A stretch of DNA of 64,000 nucleotides from assembly GCA_005281725.1 (NCBI GenBank), contig SSBO01000003.1, positions 8,434,167-8,498,166 of the forward strand, read 5' to 3'. The position numbers and the translations under genes are program-made. The notes beneath the pieces are model-generated. The model was not told the DNA's origin. It saw only the letters and a program-made list of their open reading frames with translations, and made no database searches. The stretch comes from Wuchereria bancrofti. Taxonomy: Eukaryota; Nematoda; Chromadorea; Rhabditida; Onchocercidae. Shown here piece by piece: positions 42,001 through 55,600 of the stretch; the first letter of the stretch is position 1; every line of letters starts with the position of its first letter.

Positions 42001-43659
42001 ATTAATAAAGTAAAAATGTAAAATTAAGAGATGAAAAATGAAGATTTCATCTAAAATTTTAAAAATATTAAATATAAAGTTACTAAATATGTTCGATTAT
42101 TAATGTAATTTGATGCTAATAAAACTAATATATTACATTTATTAAAATTTATGGTTAGCATTTTAATTGAAATTCTAAAAGCGTATAACATAAATTAGAT
42201 ATGAACTAAAGAATTGCAAAAATTATAATTAACATAGAAGATTTTCAAAATTTTTTATTTAAAAAGAAAAAATCAAAATCAAAATCAAACTCAATTAAGT
42301 TTGCAAAAAACTTGAATTAATATAAACAAATTTTTCTTCAAAAAAACAGGATAGAAAAATAATACTTGTGTTTTTTGAAATTAAATATTAAGCTTGATTA
42401 GATAAATAAATTTCATTAATATGAAATGATTTATGGTAGTATTTTAAATTATCATGCAAAAATTAAATTTGATAACTGAGTCATTATATCATTTAAAATA
42501 AATTGATTATATATGTATATACAAATCCACCATTTTTGATTTAAAAATAAAAATATAAGATAAAGTACTATTTGAAAAAGTTATTTTGCAATATGAAGTA
42601 GAGATTTTTTTATTTTTGAAAAGAAAAAAAAAACAATTCTTAATTTAAAATGGTAAAACAAAGAGATAATAAGAAAGATTGTCCTTAAATTATTCTCATA
42701 GAATTAATTAAATTAATTAAGTTATAAATGCAAATGTATAATTTAAATCATTTAAATTATAAATTATCCATAAATGCAAAACTTTTTTACTAATAATATG
42801 AGGCAATTTCAAATTTAACTTTTTTTCTTTTTCTTTTCAAACTTAGAAGAGCAAAATATTCGTCGAAAGTGAAAAAAAAAAACAAAAAAAAAAAATTTTT
42901 AAACATGACGAAATTTCAAAATTAACCTAAATGATTGCACATCAACTATTTTCAATTAATTTAAAATAGTAGTAGTGATAATAACAATAACAAAAATATT
43001 AACAATAACAGGAATAATGATAGTAATAATAATTATAATAACAATAATAATAAATCAACAACGAAATGGGCACAAATTTTTATTTTAAATTTTTTAAAAA
43101 CTAATTAAACTAATTCACACCACTCTACTATACAATAATAAAAATAAATAATTGCATATAATCCAAATAATATATATCAAAGCTTAATTTGTAATAATGA
43201 ATGAAAATTTGATATAGAAGAAAAAAAAAAGGCAGTAAAAAGGGAGAAAGAGAGAGAGAGGGAGAGAGAGAAAGAGAAAAAAAGGAGAGGAAAATTATTT
43301 GAATGCAAAAAAAAGAATGTTAAAGACGATTACAAAGCTTAGTTTGTTAAGCAAAAATTTTTATTAGTGATTGTTTAACTGAAATGATAATGACAGAAAA
43401 TAGCAAAAGATTAATGAAAAGAGCTGCAAAAAAAAAAAAAGAAAGAAAAATTTAAAAAAAGCTTTAAAATGAATGAAACGAAGTGAAAAAGAAAAAAAAA
43501 AAGGGAAAGGAAATGATTACAATATATAAAGCATTTTTAAATGTAAGTTCATCTCGTAAAAATTTCTTACAAAAAGAAAAGAAAAAAAAAAAGAATGAAA
43601 AACACTTCCATATATTAAAAACAAAATTTTTTGTAAAAATTTCAAACAAAAAAAGAAAA

Positions 43660-43693
<34 letters not shown>

Positions 43694-46600
43694 AATTTTT
43701 TAAGTGATCAAATATTTAACATTAACCAAAAAATTTTTGCATTTTCAAAATTAAGAAATCACAATTAAAATCAAAATATATTTGATGAAAAATAAGAAGG
43801 AAAAAAAAAACTAATTTAATTAAGAATAAAAATTGAGTAATTTTTACAAATTTTGTCCTTTTTTTTCTATTTCAATTCTATATGTAGCACTTTTTCTTTA
43901 AAAAAAAAAAAAAAAAAAAGTGATATATTTTAATTTATCTGTTTACACGAAATTTTTTTAACTTCTCCGTTTACCTAGAATATTTTAAGTTATCTGTTTC
44001 AATATTTTAATTTCTCTGTTTATTTGGAATATTTCAATTACTTGGAATAGTTTACCTTATCTGTTTCAAAAGTAGAAAAAAAAACTTATTTCCCAGAATT
44101 TTATTTTTTATTTTTCAAATTGGAAAAAAAGAAGGAGAAGAAAATAATTTAAATTTGTTTGCATTTTAAATGATATTTCCTACATTAGATTACATAATAA
44201 ATCATATACATTTATTTATTCGAATTTTATTGATAAAAACTAAAAAATTTCGAAATTTTCCTTCTCTTTGCAAAATGCAATTGATTATTACATGTTGATG
44301 AAATGATAATGATTAAAAGTACATTGATTAAAAGTGCATTAGCTAATGAAACTTATCTTTCAAATGGATGATTTTACAATCTTAATAATAACAAAGTTAA
44401 CAATTAAAAATGTGTTCAACAATATTATCATTCTTACTATTGTTATCATTATTATCATTACTTACTAAAGAACTCCGAGAAGTCGCTCAAATTAGCCAAA
44501 TAACTATTCTACAAAATTATCAAACTGATCGACTATATCAAAAATTATTAAGATAATCTAATTGTTCCAAAAAAAAAATTATCAATTTTATATCAGTGAT
44601 CATCAAATATATCACCAATGAAAATTATACTTTTATGATTTGTTATCCAGTTTTTGGATAAAGAAAAGCAAAAAAATGATATAACTGATTGAATTCAAAA
44701 CATAATCATGATTTTTCATTCCACTTATGATGGAACAGCAGAAGAACACAGAAGAAAATTATGATTAAAATGAAAAAATAATCGTAGGAAACGAGAAAAT
44801 CATGATTAAAACTAAAAAATTATGATTGAAATGGGAAAATAATCATAGGAAACGAGAAAATCATGATTAAAACCAAAAAAATTATGATTAAAATGAAAAT
44901 AGAAGTGTAAGAAAAAGGAAAATATGAACTAGCAGCTAATCTTTTAGTAATACTGGAAAATAATGAAACAAAATTATGCAAATATGCAAAATAGTTGTCA
45001 AGAAAAAAGAAAATGAAATTTCATTTTCGGTTTTTTTCACTTGACGAAAATTTAATTTTTCTTTCTTTTTTTTTGAATTATAAACAAATTGAAAATAAAA
45101 CAATGATGAAATTCTCTTAATTTTTTTTTTTGAAAAGCATTTGACAGTTGGATGAATATATTACTATCAAAATGGAAAAGAAATGAAATCATAATAATTA
45201 ATAATAATAATGATAAATAATAATAATTATGGAGAAAAGATATAAGTAATAAATCAACGAACTAACAGTAATTACACATATACAAATATTAATACTTTTA
45301 TAGATGTAAATAATAAAATATAAATTATTTACCTAGATATAAATAAGAAAAATTGAGAAAAATCAAATGAAAAAATTTCAAAAAAAAAAAAATACTAATA
45401 ATTTAAAATTTAATAATGTTGTAAGAATTAGGCAAAATGAAGAAAGTATTTCATTTGCCGAATAACACAACCATTAACTTTTCCAGTGTTCAGACTTTTG
45501 CAATTCAATAAAAAGTTGAAATATAAAATATTATTTCCTTCCGCCTTTCTAAATTTCTCCATTTCTCTACCTCTCTCTCTCTCTCTACCTCTTTCTCTCT
45601 TCTTTTCTCCCTTCATCTTGAATAAAACTAATTGTTTCATTTCATATCTAATCTAAACAATCATTCCATTTCTTCAGCATCGTTATCATCTTATCTTTCT
45701 CTCTCTCTCTCTCCCTCTCTCTTTCTCCCTCTCTCTCTCTAGATTTTACTTTTAAATCATTTAAACATTATCATTCTCAACCTTAACTGTACTCTAAATA
45801 TCCTGTTATTTGAGCATTATCATTTTTATTTGAAATTTTATTATTTTTGTTATTTTAAATGTAGTCTTAATATCATATCACTTTAGCATTATCATTATTA
45901 TCACAAGCCTCGTCTGAATATTCTATCGTTTAAGTATTATCATTATCAGTAACACTAATCATTATCACCATTATATTTTTTTCTCGTCTGAATATCTTAA
46001 TCGAATTAAATAACTTAATCTTATTGAACTTATTGAATTAAATCTTACATGAATTATTGAATTAAATAAAATTTATCTTACTGAATTACCGCATTGAATA
46101 TTAGTGAAATTCATGCCAAACACATTCGAAATATTTCAAAAAAATTCCAAATATTGAAAGTGTATTATCAATAAATGATAAAATGATATGTAAGAATATA
46201 ACTATGAAAATGATATGAATAATATCATATCAATTACTTTAATCTATTGTTTACTACACTTATCAATAACAGTTTTAAGAAGAAATGATTAGCTTTTTTT
46301 TTTCTTGCAAAATTAATAAGAAATGAAAAAGAAAAAAAAAAATTTCCAAATAAAATTTAAAAATTTCAATTTTTGTTAATGAATAAAAAATACAAACTGA
46401 ATAACAACATCAACAATAGTAGTAATAACAATTAATTAATAATAATGATAATAATAATAATAACTAACAATGGTTATAATAATGATAGCAACAATAACAA
46501 TAAACGATGATAGCAAAATGATTTTCTTTCATAAATTATAATTCCTATCGAAAATGCTATAAATAACGCCACCCACATGTTTTTTCAATTTTTTTTTTTC

Positions 46601-49600
46601 TCTTTTAAACTTTAAGTATATGAAATACCATCTTTAAGCTTTATCATTTTGTTTTCAGCATTTAACAATATCTTTCCTCCAATTTTTTTTTTCCCTTCCA
46701 CACCAGGAAAGATGGCGAACAACGACATCACATCATTCACATACACACATGCATACACACATGTACACATACACGCATACATACACACATATACACACAC
46801 CACATGCACACATACATACACACACAAGCATGCACACACATGAACATATATATATACGTACACACATGTATATACGTCACATGCACACATACGTACACAT
46901 CACGCATACACACACACATGCCAGACATACACATAGATAGATACATAACGTACACATACACACATACACATACACACAGTGACAGATATACAAAGCAGAC
47001 ATGCACATACATACACACACAAATACTTTCAGCGTAAACGTCCTTTCACATTTATAAAATACACAGACAAATATTTAAACGCTTTTTTTTTTTTTTTTTA
47101 ACTAATGAATGACTCACTCAACAATATGTCTATGAAATTTTGAAATGAAAAAATGTGGGAATTTTATTAACTATTTTCTATTGTAATTGCTTTAAAAAAA
47201 CTCTTCCAATTTATAAATTAATGTGTTAATTCTCTTTTTGAAACTAATTTTATTTACATAATAAATATATACAAAAAAAATATTTCTAGAGATATGTTAA
47301 TAAAGCATAACAACAATACATTTGTGTTAATTCAACTATCAAAAAAAAAAAATGAAATAAATTATTAAAAATGAAAACTAAATGAAATAAATGATATTTA
47401 ATTAAATTATTTAAAACGGTTGAAATTAACTGAATGAATTGAAATGATGAAATTAAGAATTTTTTTTTTGATTAATCTAGAAGAATTGTAAGAATAATAA
47501 TGAACCATTAACTTCCTAACACATTCCTAACAATCCAAAGAAATTTTAATGATAAATTTTAAAGTTATCCTTTCACTTTTTAGCTTCTTCCTCTTCCTTT
47601 TCCTCTTTGCACAGATGACGATGAGTCATTCTTTTTTAATGCAAAAAAGAGATGATCGTAAAGTTTAAAATTGAGGAATATCTTTCTCTACTACATTTAT
47701 TTTATCAATAAAAATTACACACACAAAAAAAAAGAACGAGAAAAATTTTTAAAAAATAAATGAAATTTTTATTTAAATTAATGATAGTAATAATTAAGAA
47801 TTCTTCTAATATAACCTAAAAATTTAATCAAAAATAATTTGAAATTTTTTTTCTACTTTTAAATGAGTTGTATCAATTAATGATAATTATACTCTTTCTA
47901 GCATAATCTCTATTTATTAAATATAATTTTATATTTTATTTTCAAATCAAGTAAATAAGCGTTATTAACTAGTAAAGTACGTTTTATTGAATCATACATT
48001 TTTCTTAGTTTCTTTTTTTTGCAATATATTTGTTATATACTTTCAAAATTTATCTCCGTACATTCTATTCATCTAGTTCATCATGCACAAGTTGATAACA
48101 AAAAATGCAAACGATAAAAAAATTAAAAAAAAAAAAATTAAACAACAATCTTCAAATATACCTTTAAGAAATATAAAATATTACAGTTTAATAAATTTAA
48201 ATACAAATTCTTGGTAATTTTTTTTACTAACAAAATTCTATTTTACGATTATTTCTTACTGAAGCAAAAAAAAAAAAATCAAAAAATAAATAAGACAGAT
48301 AATTTTCATCATCCATGCTATACGATTTGAACTTATTTATGATTCTAACTTATCCGGTTTAGTGATTTATTGAAATATAATTTTTAATTTTGTATAAGTT
48401 TTTAATAAACGAAAGATTCATTCATTGCAATTGTTGCATCGGAATAAAATTTTGCATCGGAATAAAATTTGTTTAATTCTTTCATTCTTCAAAAGCAAAA
48501 AGAAAAAAAGAATCCTTTCAAAGTAAAAAAGAAAAAAGATGAATGACATTTTAGAAAAAAATTATTCATTAATCATTTAAAAAAAAAAAAAAATTGCAAA
48601 GAATTATCTCGCAATGATACACCAAAATTTAATGTTTATGATATATTTTAAATTATCAAATATTTCAAAAAAAAAAATTGTTATTTATCACTTTTTTTTT
48701 CATTTCAAATTATCCGATAGCTATTAAAAGAGAAATTATTTTGTTAAAATATAGTAGTAAAAATTTTCTAAAAACGTTAATTATTTGTTAAAAATTAAGA
48801 TGTGATCGAGAAAAGTTCTAAATTTAAAAAAATAAAAACTTTATAAGCACGAAGTAATAATCAGTGCTATTAATGATAAAATGATAGCAATTTTAACAAA
48901 ATATAATAACAATTTTTTAAACAAAAAAAAAAAGAAAGTTTTTTTTTGAAAAAAAAAGTAAATAAATACTTTGTAATTGCTATTATTATCATTATTATTA
49001 TTATTACTTTAATAGCAAATTATAACTGATTTAACTACCTTTTTTCTCATCTTTTTTTTTTAAATTGAAACTATAAAAGAATGAAAAAAAATGAAAATAT
49101 TAGTAATATATCAAAATAATTTTAAATTGCTAGAAAAAAAAAGAAAAAATAGGATTAGCAAAAGAAGAATTTAATAATATGAATTAAAAAATGTCGCTTA
49201 TTTGTGGTAAATGTACTAAATGGTAATTATAGAGGGGCGAAGAAGAGAGATTCAATAAATACGAGTAATGAGTAGAGTAAGAGGAGAAAAAAATGAGAGG
49301 GACAAGGAGAGAGAGAGAGAAGGACAGAGAGAGAGATAGGGAGAGAGAGAGTTTTCATATGTTTTTAAAATTGTGATAAAAATTGAAATAGAATCAATAT
49401 GAACGGAAGAATGAAAGAGCAATTAACCTTTTCTCTTACCCATTTCCAAAATATATCATCCGTCCATAAAAAGAATTCAAAAATTTATCATCATCCTCTA
49501 TAACATACATACTACTTTCAGCACATTTATATTACCCATTTATCAGAACAAAATGAGAGAGAGAGAGAGAGAGGGAGAGAGAGGGAGAGACAGGAAGAGA

Positions 49601-52600
49601 GGGAAAGAGGGAAAGTAATAGTTGCTAATTAACAATTTAACAGGTTGGTTTTTCTTCTTCATTACAAATAACAATACTAATGAGTTCTTACAACTAATAT
49701 TTTGTCAACATTTAATCAATTGCTATTAAAGCCTTAATTTAATTTAAATTAATTTAATTTAAATCTAATTCAACTTATCTTAATTTATCATTTTTATCAT
49801 TTCATTAATAAATCTCAAATTCCTTATTTCAATATATAATGAAACATTTATATCATTTTAATTTACTATTAAAAAAATTATCGTTCAGTGAATAATAACA
49901 TATGATACAGTATATAATGAAAATACTTTAAAAAAAAATTACAATTAATATGGATCTAATTAAATTTATTTATTTTTACTTTCCTAAAATAATTATAACC
50001 AAAAATATAGTCAATATAAAAGAAAAGAAATTAAAGATAATCTTTTCAATACATATTTTAGAAGATAATATTTTAAGAATTTATAATAAATAAAATATTG
50101 CTATCAGTTATTATCATTATCATTATTATTATTATGATTAATTGTGCATACGAGTAATGATTTGAAGTATATTTCAGATTTGTAAAAAAAAAAAAATTAC
50201 ACAATTCTATTTCAGAAGATTTTAATTTAAATTACACAATTTTATCTCGGAGGACTTTAATTTTATGTCAAATATGAAATATTATCATTTTTTTCTTTCC
50301 TTTTACACTTTTCCGCGTTGTAATAATTCATCCCAAATTTAAATATTTTATTACGCTATTAATACATTTGAAAAGTTAGCATTGAAAATTCATTCAAACA
50401 ATTAATTAATAATAAAAATTCATAAAATTTGTAATTTACCTGAAAACTTCAATAGCATTAGTATCTTTTTACTAGTTTTAGTGAAAAAAAAAATGATAGT
50501 AATTAAAAATGAAATAAACTTATAATTTTTGAACTTTTTTTCTATACAAGCCATTCCCTTGATAAAAAATCGGAAGGAACTACTACTTTCAAATACTATT
50601 TTTTCGTTTTTACAACTTTCTTCTATCTTTTATTTCAATTATTAAATTTAACAATAATATTTTCAAAACATTCCAAATAATAAAAGAAGCAGTCATTTTC
50701 AAACAACCTCACAAATTCGCCAAAAAAAATATATTTGTGCGCAAAATGCAACATTTTTTTTTGCTAATGTAAAAAAATTCAAAATTTTACTTTTTCCTCC
50801 TTTCTCATCCTTTTTTTCCTTTTTTAATTTTCCTTACCTATAATGCATTTGCCTCCGAATAATTAATATTCGAAAATTGTATTTTTTCGTTTTTTTTTTC
50901 TCACCTAAATTTTTCTTTCCAGAGAAAGCAAAAAAAAAAGAAAAAAAGAAAAAATTGATTTAAATTTATTTTTTCATTTTCTTTTTGGCATAAAAATAAA
51001 GATTTTACTTATGTCATTCAAACATTTTCTTATTTCCGATCGTCCTTCAATGTTTCTTTTATAAATTTCATATCCGTTTTCTTTTTTTTTTTCCTTTTTT
51101 TTTTTATAAATTAATTCTTTCATTTACTTTTATTTTTTAACTTTTCTTTTTTTTTCTTCACTTTCTTTTTTTTATTTTTTTTTAAAATTCCTTCTTCTCT
51201 CTCTCTTTTTTTTCTTCTTCTCTTTCCTTTTTTTTCTTTCAAATGTTTTTGTTAAAAATGTCAGCAATGCGAAATATTTTTGTTCAGCAGTGGTTACAAC
51301 TTCATATGTTTACATTTCAATAATTTCATTCTCCATCAATTTTATCACTTTCAAAAAGCTAAAGAAAGAGAGAGAGAGGGGGAGAGAGAGAGAAAAAAAA
51401 GGAGGAAGCGATTTCATAGAATTCTAAAATTTTAAGACTACATCAAATTTTATTAGAGTATTATTTCAAGTTATTTACATTCAATAATACCAATGATTTT
51501 ATTGTTTTCTTTTATGAAATAAATAAATAGTTTATTTTGAAATTCGTTTTTTTCATTTTATTTTTGTTTTCTATCACTTCTTACTTTAATATATTTATGT
51601 CAGTTTAAATTATATGAAAAATTAAGACTACTGTGTTTAAATTTTGATGATAATGAATTTGATGAAGGAAAAAGAAGAAAAAAGAAGAAATAATAATTAT
51701 ATAAATTAGAGTTTTTTCCTTTTTTCATTTCTTAAATTTAACTGAATCATTACCATCTTATCGTATAATAATATTAGAATTGAATTCATGGATTTTAATT
51801 AAAAATTATTCATTTTTCGTAAATTTAAATACACATTTAAATGTTTGTTAGATAATTGCAAGAAATAGAATTAATATTAAAAAGTGGAAATCAAAAAAAA
51901 TAAGCTAAAAAAAAGAGAGAAATGTATACTATAACTTTAAAAATTTTTTAGGATTAAAGAATTAAGATTAAAGTTTTTTATTAAGATTAAAATTAAGATT
52001 AATGTTTTCCGGAATTGTTTCGATGTAAGTATTTTATGAATGAAATAATAAAAGAATAAATTGCTGTAAATTGTAACGCAATAAAGCACTAAATCTAAAA
52101 TAACACACAAAAAAATGAAAAATGTACATTCCGATTGAATCATTAAATGCTCCGGTTGAATCATGAAATTTCAACAAATTAGCATAAAATTCTACAAATT
52201 ATCGGTGATCATATGTTTGATCACTAGAATGTTATTCATTTTTTTTTTTTGAACAAACCAATTTTACCGAATCATTTATTGTTAGGAGCTGAAACAATTG
52301 TGCCGGATCAAGTAGTTGAAATAAAATAAATCCGGAAAAAAAAAGCAAAATACACATTTTGCTGCTAATTTCAAATTAAAATGAAAAGCTGCAAATTGCA
52401 GAATGAAGATGAAATGTAACTTACAAGTAACCGATTTAGATGGTTGTTTTTGTACTGGCGGATGACAAAATTGCTCATCGGAACCATCGGAGCAATCCGT
52501 TCTTCCGTCACATTGCGCACTCTTTTCAATGCATTCACCGCTAGCGCACTGATATTGTTCGGTGCTACAGGTTGTACCTGCTTCAACCACCTCGTACCGT

Positions 52601-55600
52601 TCACGGGTATCTGCTTCCGTGTAAAAATCGTCCTCTATCTGAAATTAATTATATCTAATTATAAATTATAGGAATTGTATTTAAATTCATAAATTATAAG
52701 ACTGCATAAATTATAGGAATTGCATGGATTATAAGAATTGCAAATTATAAGAATTGCACAGATTATGGGAATTTTAAATTATAAGAAATGGGATAAATTA
52801 TAAGAATTGGATAAATTATAGGAATTTTAAACTATAAGAATTGGATAAATTATAAGAATTGCATAAATTATAGGAATTGCACGGATTATAATGATTGTAA
52901 ATTATTGTAATTGTAAATTATAGGAATTGCATAAATTATAGGAATTGTATTTCAGTTTACAAATTATAAAAATTGTATGCAAATTTATAAATTATAGAAA
53001 ATGTATTTCAGTTTACTGAACACATAAATATTGATATATTCATTTCTAATTTATGAAAAATCACAAAAAAAAAAATTGATTGTGGTAATTTTTGTATGCA
53101 ATCGTAAATTTCATCAATGCATGGAGCAAACTTAACCGATTCATCTAAGGCAAGCAATATGGAAAACTGATAATCTCCTCAAAATCAATTCATAATTTAT
53201 TATTAAACTATGATTGAAAATGATCAATTATAATTTCAATCACAAATTGATTAAAATTAATAATAGCAAATTATTAACTTTTTAAAATTTTAAAAAAAAA
53301 TTAATAGTATTGGAAAAAAATATTACAAAAATTAATAATATAAAATACTGATTATTATTTTATTGAGTTAACATTAAATGATTTAAAATTAGCATTTATG
53401 ATTAATGAACGATGAATGAATGAGGAAAAATTTACACTTCTGACTATTTACAAAATTCGGGAAAGTCATAAATTTCACAATGAGATGGCCAATCAGCTAT
53501 AAATTAATTAAATAGATGATTTAATAATTTAATTAATGAATTCATTTCAAACAATTGCTAACTTACCTGATTTCCCTTATCCAAACCGTAATGTTCGAGC
53601 TCTAATTGTCGCTGTTTCTTCTCATTTTCCCTAATTCGAACTCCATCTACGGTTAATTGATGCTTCTCATATCCTTCACTCTTTCCTCCTTCCTTTTCCG
53701 GTTTCATCTTCTGATCAATTCTTGATAATTCCTCCAAATGTCTATGATCCTCATCCAAACGTCTACGATCTTCCTCTAAACGTCTGTTATCTTCTTCCAA
53801 ACGTCTCCGATCTTCCTTCTCTTCCTCCTCTTTCCTTTTCCGTTTCAATTCCTCTTCTTCTTCTTCCGGTTGTCTTTGATGTTGTTCCTCCTCCTCCTCA
53901 TAATTTTCCTGTTTCTTATCAAAAATTTCATGTCTCTCATGTTCTTCCTCCTCAATTTTTTGTCCTTTTTCCTGTCGTTCTAATTCTAACTCTTGCCTAA
54001 TTTTTTCCTGTTCCTGTCGATTCCGTTCATCTTGTTCCTGTCCATTTTCTTGTTCCTCTTCATATCCGTTCCCTCTTCTTTGCTGTTCAATTTCTTGCTT
54101 TTGTTTTTCGTTTTCATAATATTCTTGCGTTGTCCTTCCTTGTCCCACTCTTTCTCGTTGCCGTTGTTCTTCCTCTTCTCGTCTTCTTTCATGCTCCTGT
54201 CTTTCTCTTTCTTGCTCTTGTCGTAATCTTTCGTGCTGCTCTTCTTCCTGTTCTTTCTGCTGTCTCAACCTTTCTCGTTCTTCTTGTTGCCTCTGTTCCT
54301 CCTCTCGTCTCCTCTCATGCTCCTGTCTTTCTTGCTCTTGCCTTAATCTTTCCTCTTCCTCGTATTGTCTCTCATGTTCCTCTCTTTCTGCACTTTCCTG
54401 TTCCTCTGCATCCTCTTCTTTCCCATATTCTTTCTGTCTCTGCTCAATCTCTTGTCTTTGCCTTTCATTTTCATAATATTCTTGTCTTATCCTTTCATGT
54501 TCCGCTCTTTCTCGTTCCTCTCCTCGTTGCCGTTGTTCTTCCTCCTCTCGTCTTCTCTCATATTCCTGCCGTTCTCTCTCTTGCTCCTGCCTCAATATTT
54601 CCTGCTGTTCTTTCTCCTGCTTCAATCTTTCTCGTTCCTCTTCTCGACGCCGTTGTTCCTCCTCCTCATGCCTTCTTTCCTGTTCATACCGCTGTCTTTC
54701 TTGCTCCTGCCTCAATCTTTTCTGTTCTTGCTCTTCCTGTTCCCCCTCTCCTCTCAATCTTTCCTGTTCCTCCTCCTGTATTTGTCGTCCTCTATCATCC
54801 TCTACTTGATCGAATTTCTGTTGTTCGGTTGTAGTGGCATAAATCGGTATTTCATCCGGATGCATCGTTGTACGTCTTGCTTGTTGCAGAGCTTGCACAA
54901 AATATTCTAGAAATTATTAATTAAAAAAAAAAAAAAGAAATTTATGAAATTATATTTGCTATAACTTTTAAACAAAATCGATAACATTTTAGAATTTTAG
55001 AAAATCAAGGTTAAAATGAATAAAAATAACAATGTTTTCTTCTTGCAATAAGTGAAATAATTTACTGATACAAATTAAGTTATCCATTAATTGTAAATTA
55101 AAAATTTTTAATCAAAATTTTGAAAATTATTAATCAAAAATTAAACCTAAATGATTTGTTAATAAATATTAAATTATTAACATACCACAGGTAATCTCAT
55201 CTGTACCATCATCGCAATCATATTTATGATTACAATGATCAACCTGTGCAATGCATTTTCCATTTTCACAACGGAACTGATCCGGTTTACATGATCCGGT
55301 AGCTATTTCACTTAATGATTCGCTATTATCATTTGCTAATGTAACTAATTCATCTTCACCACAATTCATTTCATCACTACCATCACCACAATCGTCAATA
55401 CCATCACATATTTTCATGTAATGAACACATAGTGTTTTCGGCAAATATGGACATCTTAAAAATTAAATTTAAATTATGAAAATTGAAATAATTGCAAAAA
55501 AAAAAATTAATGCTATTCAAATGCATAAATATCATTGCAAATGAATAATTTATTTATCTTTTCCTTTTTTTTACAAATATTAGATATATATGTGACCAAA

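Larger units (their letters stand above)
38674..52424 (-). other. Long intron interval (13.7 kb) upstream of the signal-peptide exon, no exon seen
   Basis: No Cys-rich or GC-richer exon-like patch with splice borders was found. The interval is A/T low complexity with several simple-sequence tracts: GA-rich at 43.24-43.29 and 49.25-49.62 kb, poly(A) near 43.66 kb, CT-rich at 45.56-45.74 kb, and a CA-rich block at 46.74-47.03 kb. It should hold the promoter for the 38.6-kb first exon and may hold enhancers or further small alternative exons that reading cannot reveal. Confidence 0.6.

Noticed and set aside
46612..47037. Overlapping open frames on both strands in the CA-rich block (His/Thr/Tyr or Val/Cys/Met-rich)
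   Set aside because: Simple-repeat artefacts: a CA/CATA repeat has no stops in several frames. No splice sites or domain features.
54130..54834. 234-codon plus-strand open frame rich in Val, Leu, Pro, Phe, Ser
   Set aside because: It is the antisense of the E/R/Q-rich perlecan exon; GAA/GAG-type codons read as TTC/CTC-type on the other strand. The minus-strand frame is longer, has correct splice phases and joins LDLa exons.
54365..54910. 181-codon plus-strand open frame of Ser/Leu/Phe
   Set aside because: Same antisense effect in another frame; low-complexity composition without domain or splice context.
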